This document shows, in pieces, positions 1 through 6,443 of a stretch of 14,224 nucleotides of DNA. Numbering within the stretch: the first letter of the stretch is position 1; every line of letters begins with the position of its first letter. Position numbers and translations under genes: made by a program. Source of the stretch: Betaproteobacteria bacterium HGW-Betaproteobacteria-2 (GTDB lineage Bacteria > Pseudomonadota > Gammaproteobacteria > Burkholderiales > Methylophilaceae). The notes beneath the pieces are model-generated. The model did not search any database. It was given only the letters and a program-made list of their open reading frames with translations, and was not told where the DNA came from. The stretch is taken from assembly GCA_002842255.1 (NCBI GenBank), contig PHCM01000008.1, positions 1 through 14,224 of the forward strand, read 5' to 3'.

Positions 1-57
1 GGCCTCCTCTTGCGGGCTTTCAGCGGCGGGGGCTATCAGTCTGTCGGTTTCTATCAT
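1..57 (-). CDS. ruvB: Holliday junction branch-migration ATPase RuvB, N-terminal fragment
   Basis: Only the first 19 codons are present, reading from ATG at 57 off the left edge (MIETDRLIAP, then an acidic stretch). RuvB proteins commonly begin with a short 'MIETDRL(I/V)' segment. The reading frame begins 10 bases after the ruvA stop codon, the usual ruvA-ruvB order. RuvB is the hexameric AAA+ motor that RuvA loads onto Holliday junctions to drive branch migration. The ATPase motifs lie outside the window, so the assignment rests on the N-terminus and the gene order. It is partial because the window ends, not because the gene is broken. Confidence 0.85.
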   Translation of the reverse strand, partial: MIETDRLIAPAAESPQEEA

Positions 58-67
58 CGCCTGATTC

Positions 68-649
68 CTAAGTCTTGGAGAGCGATTTCAGCGCTTGTTT
101 GATACCGTCGGACACATTGACATCGGCAGGCAACTGTTTGACGGCAGCCAATGCTTCGCGCTCGTTATAGCCCAATGCCAACAGCGCATTCAGCACATCG
201 CTGCTGGCGGACTTGACCTGCCCGCCCTGTGATATGGACATACCATCAATGGAGAACTTGCCCTTAAGTTCGAGCAACAGTCTTTCTGCAGTTTTTTTGC
301 CAACACCGGGCACCCGTGTCAGCAAGGCCGTATCCTGCAGGGCAACCGCCTGCACCAGATCATCGACGGAAAGGCCGCTCAGAATGGATAGCGCGGACTT
401 GGCACCCACGCCGTTGACCTTGAGCAACTGCCTGAATGTCAGTCGCTCACGATCGCTACCGAAACCATAAAGTAGCTGCGCATCTTCCCGCACAATGAAT
501 TGGGTCAGCAGCACGACTTTTTCGCCCACAGCCGGCAAGTTATAGAAGGTACTCATCGGCACCTCACACTCATAGCCGACGCCATTGACGTCTATCAGCA
601 CCAATGGTGGCGTTTTTTCCAGCAGAACACCGTTCAGGCGACCGATCAT
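68..649 (-). CDS. ruvA: Holliday junction DNA helicase subunit RuvA
   Basis: RuvA binds four-way DNA junctions as a tetramer and recruits RuvB for branch migration during recombinational repair. The 193-residue product is close to the family's usual 190-205. Residues 1 to about 64 form the OB-fold domain (starts MIGRLNGVL). Two helix-hairpin-helix motifs follow: [13 protein letters not shown] at about 78-90 and [13 protein letters not shown] at about 113-125. A linker leads to a C-terminal UBA-like domain (about 148-193) that in known RuvA proteins contacts RuvB. It sits between ruvC (75-base gap) and ruvB (10-base gap) on the same strand, so it is probably co-transcribed with both. Nothing in it looks degenerate. 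Confidence 0.97.
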   Translation of the reverse strand: MIGRLNGVLLEKTPPLVLIDVNGVGYECEVPMSTFYNLPAVGEKVVLLTQFIVREDAQLLYGFGSDRERLTFRQLLKVNGVGAKSALSILSGLSVDDLVQAVALQDTALLTRVPGVGKKTAERLLLELKGKFSIDGMSISQGGQVKSASSDVLNALLALGYNEREALAAVKQLPADVNVSDGIKQALKSLSKT

Positions 650-724
650 GGGAGCTTTCTCGAAGATGAAATTGGTGAATTCGGGGCAATGGAGCAGACG
701 TTGTAAGTAATCGCTGACATGCGC

Positions 725-1270
725 TTATATTAGCCTACCGCCGCGCACACGAAAACCTGCCGTCGCCAATTTTCCCAAGCCCTGACCACCATGCGCATGG
801 CAGATGGCGCAAGCCAGCGCATCAGCGGAATCCGGACTCGGCGTGGCCGGCAGTTTCAGCAGACGCTTGACCATCTCCTGCACCTGCTCCTTGGCCGCAT
901 GACCGTTGCCGACCACAGACTGCTTGACTTGCAGCGCCGTGTATTCGGCAACCGTAAGATTACGGATAACGGCTGCGCTAATGGCGGCCCCGCGAGCCTG
1001 ACCGAGCAGCAGCGTGGACTGCGGATTGACGTTGACAAAGACCTTCTCGACGGCGACCTGCTGCGGCGCATAGGTATCAATCACTTCAAACAGACTGTCC
1101 AGTATGATTTTCAACCGGCTAGGCAGGTCTTCGATATCCGCACCCTTGCCGGTCGTGGTCTTGATCGTGCCGCTGGCGACATAAAGCAGTTTTTCGCCGG
1201 CCTTTTCGATGACCCCGAAGCCTGTCTGACGCAGGCCCGGGTCAATGCCAAGAATGCGGATTGCGGTCAC
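725..1270 (-). CDS. ruvC: Crossover junction endodeoxyribonuclease RuvC
   Basis: RuvC is the Holliday-junction resolvase, a dimeric RNase H-fold nuclease that cuts junctions processed by RuvAB. The 181-residue product shows the fold's first strand GIDPG with catalytic Asp10, then Glu75 in VAVEKVFVN, and the C-terminal pair Asp147 and Asp150 in [10 protein letters not shown]. These match the four acidic metal ligands known from E. coli RuvC (Asp7, Glu66, Asp138, Asp141). The start is GTG at 1270, which overlaps the yebC stop codon as GTGA, so translation is probably coupled to yebC. The C-terminus is slightly longer than in E. coli (173 residues). Confidence 0.97.
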   Translation of the reverse strand: MTAIRILGIDPGLRQTGFGVIEKAGEKLLYVASGTIKTTTGKGADIEDLPSRLKIILDSLFEVIDTYAPQQVAVEKVFVNVNPQSTLLLGQARGAAISAAVIRNLTVAEYTALQVKQSVVGNGHAAKEQVQEMVKRLLKLPATPSPDSADALACAICHAHGGQGLGKLATAGFRVRGGRLI

Positions 1271-1995
1271 TCTTCTATGACGGCCGAGGTATAAACTTCC
1301 TGCACATCATCGAGGTCGTCCAGCGCATCCAGCAGCTTCTGCATCTTGACTGCATCGTCGCCGGTAAAGACCGTGTCTGTAGCAGCGCGCATGGTGACTT
1401 CGCCATGCGCAGGCTTGAGACCTGCAGCCTCAAGCGCATCTTTCACTGCCTGATAATCGTTAGGCTGGGTGATGACTTCGATGCTGCCGTCATCTTCATC
1501 GGTGACGATATCTTCCGCACCAGCTTCCAGAGCGACTTCCATCACTTGATCTTCATTCGCGCCAGGCTCAAACAGAATTACGCCACAGTGCTTGAACATG
1601 AAAGCAACCGAACCGTCAGTACCGAGATTGCCGCCAAATTTGCTGAATGCATGACGCACATCGGCGACCGTGCGCTGTTTGTTGTCGGTCAGGCAATCGA
1701 CCATGACGGCAGCGCCGCCAATGCCATAGCCTTCGTAACGGATTTCCTCGTAATTGACGCCTTCGAGCGTACCGGAGCCGCGCTTGATGGCGTTTTCGAT
1801 ATTGTCTTTCGGCATGGATTCGCTTTTGGCCTTATCCACCGCCATTCGCAATCTCGGATTGGTCGCTACATCACCGCCGCCCATGCGGGCCGCCACTGTG
1901 ATTTCCTTGATTAATCGTGTGAAGATTTTGCCGCGCTTCGCATCCTGACGACCCTTGCGATGCTGAATATTGGCCCACTTGGAATGTCCTGCCAT
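1267..1995 (-). CDS. yebC: YebC/PmpR family (TACO1-like) translation or regulatory factor
   Basis: The N-terminus [20 protein letters not shown] is the hallmark of the YebC family, and the 242-residue length fits (E. coli YebC has 246). The family was first described as DNA-binding regulators (PmpR). Its mitochondrial relative TACO1 helps translation, and later bacterial work links YebC proteins to translation through proline-rich stretches. Which role applies here cannot be told from sequence. The C-terminal half is rich in Asp and Glu, with acidic clusters such as DDLDDVQEV near the end. The stop codon overlaps the GTG start of ruvC by four bases. The yebC-ruvC-ruvA-ruvB order is common in proteobacteria. 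A candidate promoter lies just upstream. Confidence 0.96.
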   Translation of the reverse strand: MAGHSKWANIQHRKGRQDAKRGKIFTRLIKEITVAARMGGGDVATNPRLRMAVDKAKSESMPKDNIENAIKRGSGTLEGVNYEEIRYEGYGIGGAAVMVDCLTDNKQRTVADVRHAFSKFGGNLGTDGSVAFMFKHCGVILFEPGANEDQVMEVALEAGAEDIVTDEDDGSIEVITQPNDYQAVKDALEAAGLKPAHGEVTMRAATDTVFTGDDAVKMQKLLDALDDLDDVQEVYTSAVIEE

Positions 1996-2002
1996 TTTTT
2001 AC

Positions 2003-2044
2003 CCTGATAACTATCTAAAATACGCGTGATTTTAGCATATCAGG
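2003..2044. repeat. Nested inverted repeat between eamA and yebC, overlapping a candidate yebC promoter
   Basis: Two perfect 7-bp inverted repeats are nested: CCTGATA (2003-2009) with TATCAGG (2038-2044), and inside them CTAAAAT (2015-2021) with ATTTTAG (2029-2035). The 7-base loop contains the palindrome ACGCGT. Read on the minus strand, the element includes TGCTAAAAT (2037 to 2029). This fits an extended -10 box for yebC, but no good -35 is visible. No T-tract follows the hairpin on either strand, so it is not a standard terminator for eamA even though it starts 7 bases after that stop codon. It could be an operator, a 5'-leader structure or an imperfect terminator. Confidence 0.5.
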
Positions 2045-2050
2045 ACGGCA

Positions 2051-2965
2051 TCATTCCTGCGCCATCGCCGGATCGATTTTCTGATGTTGCCTCATGCCGC
2101 GGATCGAGATAATCACGAGCGAGGCTAATATGAAAAGTATGCCCCACAACTCCCCATGGCTGGGCTGCTCATGCAGTTCCCACCAGGCTGCCAGCACACC
2201 GATAACAGGCGCCAGCAGGGTGACCATGCTGGCCACACCCGCCTCCAGCCGTTGCAAGGCATAAAGCCAGAGCAACCAGGCCAGCGCATTGCAGAAGACG
2301 GCGTTATAAACGACAGCGCCAATGAAGTAGGGCGTCCAGTCGATGGACGGTGCCGGCACAATGAAGGCCGCCACGACGATCGGCAGCGAACCGAACAGCA
2401 TCTGCCATGCAGTCAGTGAGAGCAGATCCAGTTCCGGCGTACGCTGATGCAGTTTTTTTGCCAGCATCACAGCCAGCGCCCAGCTGATGCCGGCAAGCAC
2501 GGCCAAGACCATGCTGAACAGATCGGTGCCGAGATGCAGCGGATCGAGGATGAACAATATGCCCATGACCGAAAGCAGGGCTGCCAGCCACTGGCTACCC
2601 TGTATCTTCTCGCCCAACAGCGGCCAGGCCATGATCATGACCCAGAATGGCATGGTATAGGTCAGCACCGCCGTCTTGCCGGCACCACCTTCCACCAGCG
2701 CCCAGATGATGAGGCCGGTAAAACCACTGGTCTGCAGCAAGCCCAGCACGATGAGGGTCGGAATCTCCTTCGGGCGGATCGGTCTGCGCAAAATCATAAT
2801 CAGTGTCAGCAGGCAGATGGCCCCCAGCAGATTGCGCAGAGCCCCGAACTGAAAAGGCCCTGCATCCACCAGCGCATTTTTCATCACCACCCAGTTGTAT
2901 CCCCAGAGCACGGAGAGCAGCAAGAGCGCCGCTACTGCACGAAACTTGTTTGAGGACCAAGGCAT
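2051..2965 (-). CDS. EamA/DMT-superfamily transporter (probable exporter)
   Basis: This 304-residue, very hydrophobic protein has about ten predicted membrane segments. They fall into two homologous EamA halves, roughly residues 11-141 and 152-291, the standard drug/metabolite transporter layout. Typical features are the N-terminal LLLLSVLWGYNWVVMK, the end of the first repeat (PLLGEKI), and the second-repeat LAPVIGVLAAWWELHEQP followed by a last helix and a polar tail. Members export amino acids, metabolites or drugs, and the substrate here is unknown. An AAAGGA ribosome-binding site precedes the ATG by about 6 bases. The gene begins 24 bases after the NTF2-like gene on the same strand and lies downstream of marR, so its expression is probably controlled by that regulator. 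Confidence 0.88.
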   Translation of the reverse strand: MPWSSNKFRAVAALLLLSVLWGYNWVVMKNALVDAGPFQFGALRNLLGAICLLTLIMILRRPIRPKEIPTLIVLGLLQTSGFTGLIIWALVEGGAGKTAVLTYTMPFWVMIMAWPLLGEKIQGSQWLAALLSVMGILFILDPLHLGTDLFSMVLAVLAGISWALAVMLAKKLHQRTPELDLLSLTAWQMLFGSLPIVVAAFIVPAPSIDWTPYFIGAVVYNAVFCNALAWLLWLYALQRLEAGVASMVTLLAPVIGVLAAWWELHEQPSHGELWGILFILASLVIISIRGMRQHQKIDPAMAQE

Positions 2966-2989
2966 GGCAAATCCTTTAGTTGATTGAGC

Positions 2990-3370
2990 TTAATTCCAGA
3001 TGTGTGTCAGTGCCTTCCAGCTGCCATCGGCCTGACGTCTGTACAGTACATGCAGATTGCCGCTGAATGTCTGGCGCTGGCCTTCTGCATTGACAACTGC
3101 CGCACTCCAGAGGCCGCGCTGAAACGCCAGATTACCATCAACCCCTGCTTCCAGCATTTCGATTTTGTGGTCGATGATGCCTTGCGCAATGGTGCTGGTC
3201 CAGAAATCCAGAATCGCAGCCGCGCCTGAAACCTGCGCAGCCCCGGCAGGCAGGACGGTCGCATCGTTGTCATACAGTGCCGCTACTTGAGCAGGCTGCT
3301 TGCTGTTGAATGCGGCATCCCAACGCGTGTTGATTTCGAGAATGATGGCTTTGATTTCCTGGTTTTGCAT
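2990..3370 (-). CDS. NTF2/SnoaL-like domain protein (DUF4440/SgcJ-type)
   Basis: This small soluble protein of 126 residues has no signal peptide. Its pattern is that of the cone-shaped NTF2-like fold: an N-terminal helix (IKAIILEINTRWDAAFNSK), the segment VAALYDNDATVLPAGAAQVSG, then beta strands ending in LHVLYRRQADGSWKALTHIW. This layout is typical of DUF4440/SgcJ-type proteins, which bind or transform small ligands. No specific reaction can be inferred. AGGAG lies about 7 bases before the ATG. A palindrome matching the one in the marR promoter lies 30 bases upstream of the start. The gene is probably co-transcribed with the EamA exporter behind it, so it may act on the same molecule that the exporter and MarR recognise. 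Confidence 0.8.
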   Translation of the reverse strand: MQNQEIKAIILEINTRWDAAFNSKQPAQVAALYDNDATVLPAGAAQVSGAAAILDFWTSTIAQGIIDHKIEMLEAGVDGNLAFQRGLWSAAVVNAEGQRQTFSGNLHVLYRRQADGSWKALTHIWN

Positions 3371-3399
3371 TTAAAACTCCTTGGTTATGGTTAATTTAA

Positions 3400-3417
3400 T
3401 AATTAGTCACCTAATTA
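3400..3417. promoter_or_regulatory. Putative MarR operator upstream of the NTF2-like/eamA genes
   Basis: TAATTAG and CTAATTA form a perfect 7-bp inverted repeat around the 4-base centre TCAC. Length and symmetry are those of MarR-family operators. A near-identical palindrome with the same 7-4-7 spacing sits in the marR promoter (3960-3977), which supports recognition by the same protein. It lies 30 bases upstream of the NTF2-like start codon, where its promoter would be. No good -35/-10 pair was found around it. That these are MarR binding sites is inferred. Confidence 0.65.
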
Positions 3418-3426
3418 CCTAGGTAA
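3415..3426. repeat. 12-bp perfect palindrome overlapping the operator
   Basis: TTACCTAGGTAA is fully self-complementary. It overlaps the end of the 3400-3417 palindrome, and the two centres are 12 bp apart. It could be a second, weaker site for the same regulator. It may also be a chance result of AT-rich sequence next to the poly-A run of the marR terminator. Confidence 0.4.
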
Positions 3427-3454
3427 AAAAATTCGGCCTTATCGATTGAAGGCC
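3425..3454 (-). terminator. Candidate intrinsic terminator of marR, overlapping its stop codon
   Basis: On the minus strand, GGCCTT (3454-3449) pairs with AAGGCC (3440-3435) around an 8-base loop. GAA and then a run of seven or more T follow (through 3425). The stem includes the last codons and the TAA stop of marR. The hairpin is short (6 bp) and a 3-base gap separates it from the T-run, so termination may be partial. It would separate marR from the NTF2-like/eamA pair, which has its own palindrome immediately downstream. Confidence 0.6.
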
Positions 3455-3945
3455 TCTATGCCGCTGCCTATCAGATTCAATATTGCGTGCAAACGTTCAC
3501 GGTCATTCTCATCCAGACCGGCCATGCAATCGTGCACACGTCTGTAATAGTCCGGCATCACCTCATCTAGTCTGGACTGGCCGGCGGCAGTCAGTCTGAC
3601 TGAAACGCTGCGTCTGTCGCGCGAATCCAGCAGACGTTCGACCAGACCGTCACGCTCAAGACCGTCGATCAGGCCGGTCATGGTGGCACGTGTCACGCCT
3701 GCCTTATCCGCCAGCGCTGAAGGCGTCGATGTCAGGTTTTCTTCCCGCATCAACAATATCAGCACCCACCAGCGCCCCTGCAACAGGCCATGACGACTGA
3801 GACACGCGTCTAGGGCAACTGACAGATCGGTCGCCAGCCGCAACAGATGCAGGAACACGGAAACCGCGCTGATATCCGCTTGCGGATAGCGCTGCGCGAA
3901 TTTCTTCAGCGTCTCTTTGGTTGGAAGGTCACGAAGTTGCAACAT
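3439..3945 (-). CDS. MarR family transcriptional regulator
   Basis: This 168-residue winged helix-turn-helix protein belongs to the MarR family, dimeric repressors usually released from DNA by a small aromatic or phenolic ligand. The recognition helix reads about TRATMTGLIDGLERDGLV. It is followed by the wing DSRDRRSVSVRLT, which carries the conserved D-x-R-D-x-R signature. Helices at both ends would form the dimer interface. An N-terminal extension of about 25 residues precedes the core. The ATG at 3945 lies only 10 bases after a perfect TATAAT and has no Shine-Dalgarno sequence, so the mRNA is probably almost leaderless. The palindrome in its own promoter argues for autorepression. The downstream NTF2-like and exporter genes are its likely targets. 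Confidence 0.93.
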   Translation of the reverse strand: MLQLRDLPTKETLKKFAQRYPQADISAVSVFLHLLRLATDLSVALDACLSRHGLLQGRWWVLILLMREENLTSTPSALADKAGVTRATMTGLIDGLERDGLVERLLDSRDRRSVSVRLTAAGQSRLDEVMPDYYRRVHDCMAGLDENDRERLHAILNLIGSGIEAFNR

Positions 3946-3955
3946 GATTAGTCAC

Positions 3956-3983
3956 ATTATAGTTAGCTAGCTAATTATGTCAA
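3956..3983 (-). promoter_or_regulatory. Consensus sigma-70 promoter of marR
   Basis: On the minus strand a perfect -35 box TTGACA (3983-3978) and a perfect -10 box TATAAT (3961-3956) are separated by 16 bp. The expected start is near 3949, only about 4 bases before the marR ATG at 3945. So strong a core promoter on a regulator gene suggests that it is normally held repressed. The spacer is almost entirely the MarR-type palindrome. Confidence 0.85.
3960..3977. promoter_or_regulatory. Putative MarR operator within the marR promoter spacer
   Basis: On the minus strand this reads TAATTAG-CTAG-CTAACTA: 7-bp arms with one mismatch around CTAG, and a perfect 12-bp core TTAGCTAGCTAA. It occupies the 16-bp promoter spacer and enters the -10 box, so a bound dimer would block RNA polymerase. 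Its arm sequence and 4-base centre match the palindrome at 3400-3417. A further half-site-like segment, TGATTAGTCAC (3945-3955), matches the first 11 bases of that downstream site at 10 of 11 positions and overlaps the marR start codon. Confidence 0.72.
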
Positions 3984-4066
3984 TAAACATGAATTTTAGT
4001 CGCTGTTAAAACAGGTGTATATTTTCAACAAGCACTGCCATAAAAAGACACAAAACGGAGGAGCAT

Positions 4067-4501
4067 ATGAAAACCGTTAGACAACTGCTTGACGCCAAGG
4101 GCTATGAGACGCTTTCTGTTACACCCGAGACCAATGTTTTCGATGCCTTGACGATCATGGCGGAGAAACATATCGGTGCACTGGTCGTGCTTGATGACAG
4201 CGGCCACCTCGCCGGCATTTTTTCAGAGCGTGATTACGCCCGCGAAGTTGCGCTGAAAGGCAAGACCTCCAGGATGACCAAGATTTCCGAGGTGATGTCG
4301 ACCAAGGTCATCACCGTTACCCCGGACCAATTGACAGATAAATGCATGGAGCTGATGTCAGGCAAACGCATCCGTCACTTGCCTGTCGTTGAAAATGACC
4401 GGGTGATCGGCATACTTTCCATCGGCGACCTGGTGAAGGAAACCATTGCCTATCAGCAATTTCTGATTCAGCAACTGGAAAGCTACATTCAAGGGCAATA
4501 A
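4067..4501 (+). CDS. Tandem CBS-domain protein
   Basis: The 144-residue protein consists almost entirely of two CBS domains (about residues 8-62 and 76-130), which pair into one Bateman module. The repeated pattern is visible as MAEKHIGALVVLDDSGHLAGIF ahead of SERDYAR in the first domain and MSGKRIRHLPVVENDRVIGILS ahead of IGDLVKE in the second. CBS modules bind adenine nucleotides such as AMP, ATP or S-adenosylmethionine and act as energy or metabolite sensors. No enzyme or channel domain is attached, so any partner must act in trans and is unknown. A strong GGAGG ribosome-binding site lies 5 bases before the ATG. It is a single plus-strand gene between minus-strand units. TATATT at 4018-4023 is a possible -10, without a convincing -35. 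Confidence 0.93.
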   Translation: MKTVRQLLDAKGYETLSVTPETNVFDALTIMAEKHIGALVVLDDSGHLAGIFSERDYAREVALKGKTSRMTKISEVMSTKVITVTPDQLTDKCMELMSGKRIRHLPVVENDRVIGILSIGDLVKETIAYQQFLIQQLESYIQGQ

Positions 4502-4512
4502 TTCAGACCATA

Positions 4513-4580
4513 ACAAAAATAGACCCGACCAAGTGATCGTTTGCGGCTTCAGGCAAAGCCAGAACGACTGCTTGATCGGG
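4513..4580 (-). terminator. Intrinsic terminator downstream of trhP
   Basis: On the minus strand CCCGATCAAG (4580-4571) pairs with CTTGGTCGGG (4533-4524) as a 10-bp stem with one U-G wobble. It is followed by TCTATTTTTG. Smaller stems (GGCTT with AAGCC, and CGTT with AACG) can fold within the long loop. It begins 7 bases after the trhP stop codon. On the plus strand the same stem would hold a C-A mismatch and no T-tract follows, so it should work mainly for the minus strand. Confidence 0.7.
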
Positions 4581-4587
4581 TATCCAC

Positions 4588-5934
4588 TTACAAATAGCGC
4601 GCCACCATGGCGTTATGGAAATTCCCGGCTGCCATCGGCAAACGGACAAAGATACCGCTACCGGCCGCCTCGCTTACCGGCTGGCCTTTCTTGTCAAACA
4701 GCGAATCCACCACAATCTCGCGATTGCCTTCCGGCTGAATGATCTGCAAACGGTCACCCAGCGCGAAGCGGTTTTTGACTGCGATGTCGGCCAAACCGTG
4801 TTCGGCATCATAGCCAATGATATCGCCGACATAGAGACTGAGGTTGGACTTTGAGTGGCCTTGCATGTAATTCTGATGGTCTATCGTATGGTGTCGCTGA
4901 TAGAAACCGTCGGTATATCCACGGTTGGCCAGATTCTCCAGTTCACCGAGCAAACTGAGGTCAAACGGCCGGCCAGCCAGCACATCATCCACCGCCTTGC
5001 GGTAAGTCTGGCAGGTGCGCGCCACATAATAGCGCGACTTGGTACGACCCTCAATCTTCAACGAATCGACACCAATCTTCATCAAACGCTCCACATGCTC
5101 GATCGCCCGCAGATCCTTGCTGTTCATGATGTAGGTGCCGTGCTCGTCCTCCATGATCGGCAGCAATTCGCCCGGGCGGCCTTTTTCCTCAATCAGGTAA
5201 ACCTTGTCCGCCTCGGGGTGACGCACCATGCTGCCGCATTCCGACAGGCTGGATTTTTCCATCTCGGCTTTGAAATCGAACTCATTGAGACGAATGACGC
5301 CGGCAGGGTCCTCCGATGCATCGTGCACTTTGTAATCCCAGCGGCAGGAGTTGGTGCAGCTACCCTGATTCGGGTCGCGGTGATTGAAGTATCCGGACAA
5401 CAGGCAACGGCCGGAATAGGCGATACACAAGGCGCCATGGACAAAGACTTCCAGTTCCATATCCGGGCACTGCTGGCGGATCTCCTCGATTTCGTCCAGG
5501 GACAGTTCGCGCGACAGGATGACGCGCGACAGACCGAGATGCTGCCAGAACTTTACTGTAGCGTAATTGACGGTATTGGCTTGCACTGAAAGGTGCACCG
5601 GCATCTCCGGCCATTTCTCCCGCACCATCATGATAAGACCGGGATCCGACATGATAAGCGCGTCAGGCTGCATGGCGATTACCGGCTCCATATCGGCCAT
5701 ATAGGTCTTGACCTTGCTGTTGTGCGGCGCGATGTTGCTCGCCACAAAGAATTTTTTGCCGCGCTGATGCGCCTCACTGATGCCTTCCGCCAGCTCGACC
5801 ATGCCGAAGCCATTGTTGCGCACACGCAGACTGTAGCGCGGCTGGCCGGCATAGACAGCATCGGCGCCATAATCAAACGCCGTACGCATACGATCCAGAT
5901 CCCCTGCCGGGGCGAGTAATTCGGGTATTTTCAT
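4588..5934 (-). CDS. trhP: tRNA 5-hydroxyuridine modification protein TrhP (peptidase U32 family, YegQ)
   Basis: TrhP is one of the proteins known to make 5-hydroxyuridine at the wobble position of certain tRNAs, using prephenate-dependent chemistry. The 448-residue length is close to E. coli YegQ (453). The start ELLAPAGDLDRMRTAFDYGA and the U32 signature EVFVHGALCIAYSGRCLLS (about residues 162-180 from this start) are clear. Four cysteines fit the family's presumed metal or Fe-S site: two in the signature and two in SCTNSC shortly after. Despite the family name, this branch is not regarded as proteolytic. A GTG lies directly before the ATG at 5934; the ATG gives the usual MKIPELLAP start, and GGTGA in the end of yjbQ could serve either. 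The yjbQ stop codon is only 6 bases upstream, so the two form an operon. Confidence 0.92.
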   Translation of the reverse strand: MKIPELLAPAGDLDRMRTAFDYGADAVYAGQPRYSLRVRNNGFGMVELAEGISEAHQRGKKFFVASNIAPHNSKVKTYMADMEPVIAMQPDALIMSDPGLIMMVREKWPEMPVHLSVQANTVNYATVKFWQHLGLSRVILSRELSLDEIEEIRQQCPDMELEVFVHGALCIAYSGRCLLSGYFNHRDPNQGSCTNSCRWDYKVHDASEDPAGVIRLNEFDFKAEMEKSSLSECGSMVRHPEADKVYLIEEKGRPGELLPIMEDEHGTYIMNSKDLRAIEHVERLMKIGVDSLKIEGRTKSRYYVARTCQTYRKAVDDVLAGRPFDLSLLGELENLANRGYTDGFYQRHHTIDHQNYMQGHSKSNLSLYVGDIIGYDAEHGLADIAVKNRFALGDRLQIIQPEGNREIVVDSLFDKKGQPVSEAAGSGIFVRLPMAAGNFHNAMVARYL

Positions 5935-5940
5935 CACTAT

Positions 5941-6360
5941 CTATTCACCAATAATCTTCACCAGCACGCGCTTCTTGCGGCGGCCGTCGAACTCACCGTA
6001 GAAAATCTGTTCCCACGGACCGAAATCCAGCCGGCCGTTGCTAATAGCCACAACCACTTCGCGGCCCATGACCTGCCGCTTCATGTGCGCATCGGCATTA
6101 TCCTCACCGGTGCGGTTATGGTGATAGCCGCTCACCGGCTCATGCGGAGCCAGCTTTTCCAGCCAGACGCCGTAATCGTGATGCAGACCGGATTCATCGT
6201 CGTTGATGAACACGCTGGCTGTGATGTGCATGGCATTGACCAGCACAAAACCTTCCTTGACACCGGATTCATGCAGACACTGCTCCACTTCGCCGGTAAT
6301 GTTGATGAAGGCCATGCGGGCCGGTGCATTGAACCAGAGTTCCTTGCGATAGCTTTTCAT
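5941..6360 (-). CDS. yjbQ: YjbQ family (UPF0047) secondary thiamine-phosphate synthase-like protein
   Basis: The 139-residue length matches the YjbQ family. Signature stretches are [20 protein letters not shown], the histidine-rich [34 protein letters not shown] and a C-terminal [20 protein letters not shown]. coli YjbQ has weak thiamine-phosphate synthase activity, but the main physiological role of the family is not settled. No other thiamine gene is present here. The conserved His, Asn and Asp residues could form a metal or substrate site; this is inferred. GGAG lies about 11 bases before the ATG, and a TATAAT box upstream provides a candidate promoter. It heads a two-gene operon with trhP. 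Confidence 0.92.
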   Translation of the reverse strand: MKSYRKELWFNAPARMAFINITGEVEQCLHESGVKEGFVLVNAMHITASVFINDDESGLHHDYGVWLEKLAPHEPVSGYHHNRTGEDNADAHMKRQVMGREVVVAISNGRLDFGPWEQIFYGEFDGRRKKRVLVKIIGE

Positions 6361-6412
6361 GCTGCCGATTTCTCCAAAGGATTTCGAATGTCGTTTTAAT
6401 AGAATAACTTGG

Positions 6413-6443
6413 ATTATACCGCGCCTCGGCGGGCGGTTGTCCT
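6413..6443 (-). promoter_or_regulatory. Candidate sigma-70 promoter for yjbQ-trhP
   Basis: A perfect TATAAT on the minus strand (6418-6413) has AGGACA (6443-6438, 4 of 6 matches to TTGACA) 19 bp upstream. The -10 lies about 50 bases before the yjbQ start codon. The -35 overlaps that of the divergent promoter on the plus strand. Confidence 0.6.

Noticed and set aside
1261..1914. Plus-strand open frame (217 codons) opposite yebC
   Set aside because: It is antisense to the unmistakable YebC sequence and shows no domain of its own.
4524..4580. Bidirectional terminator for the CBS gene and trhP
   Set aside because: On the plus strand the stem has a C-A mismatch and is followed by TATCCACTT rather than a T-run.
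4855..5589. Long plus-strand open frame (244 codons) opposite trhP
   Set aside because: It is wholly antisense to a clear family protein, has no recognisable domain, and its composition is what a reverse frame of that gene would give.
5935..5937. GTG at 5937 as the trhP start
   Set aside because: It is adjacent to ATG at 5934, which gives the usual MKIPELLAP N-terminus. The GTG is possible but less likely, and the difference is one residue.
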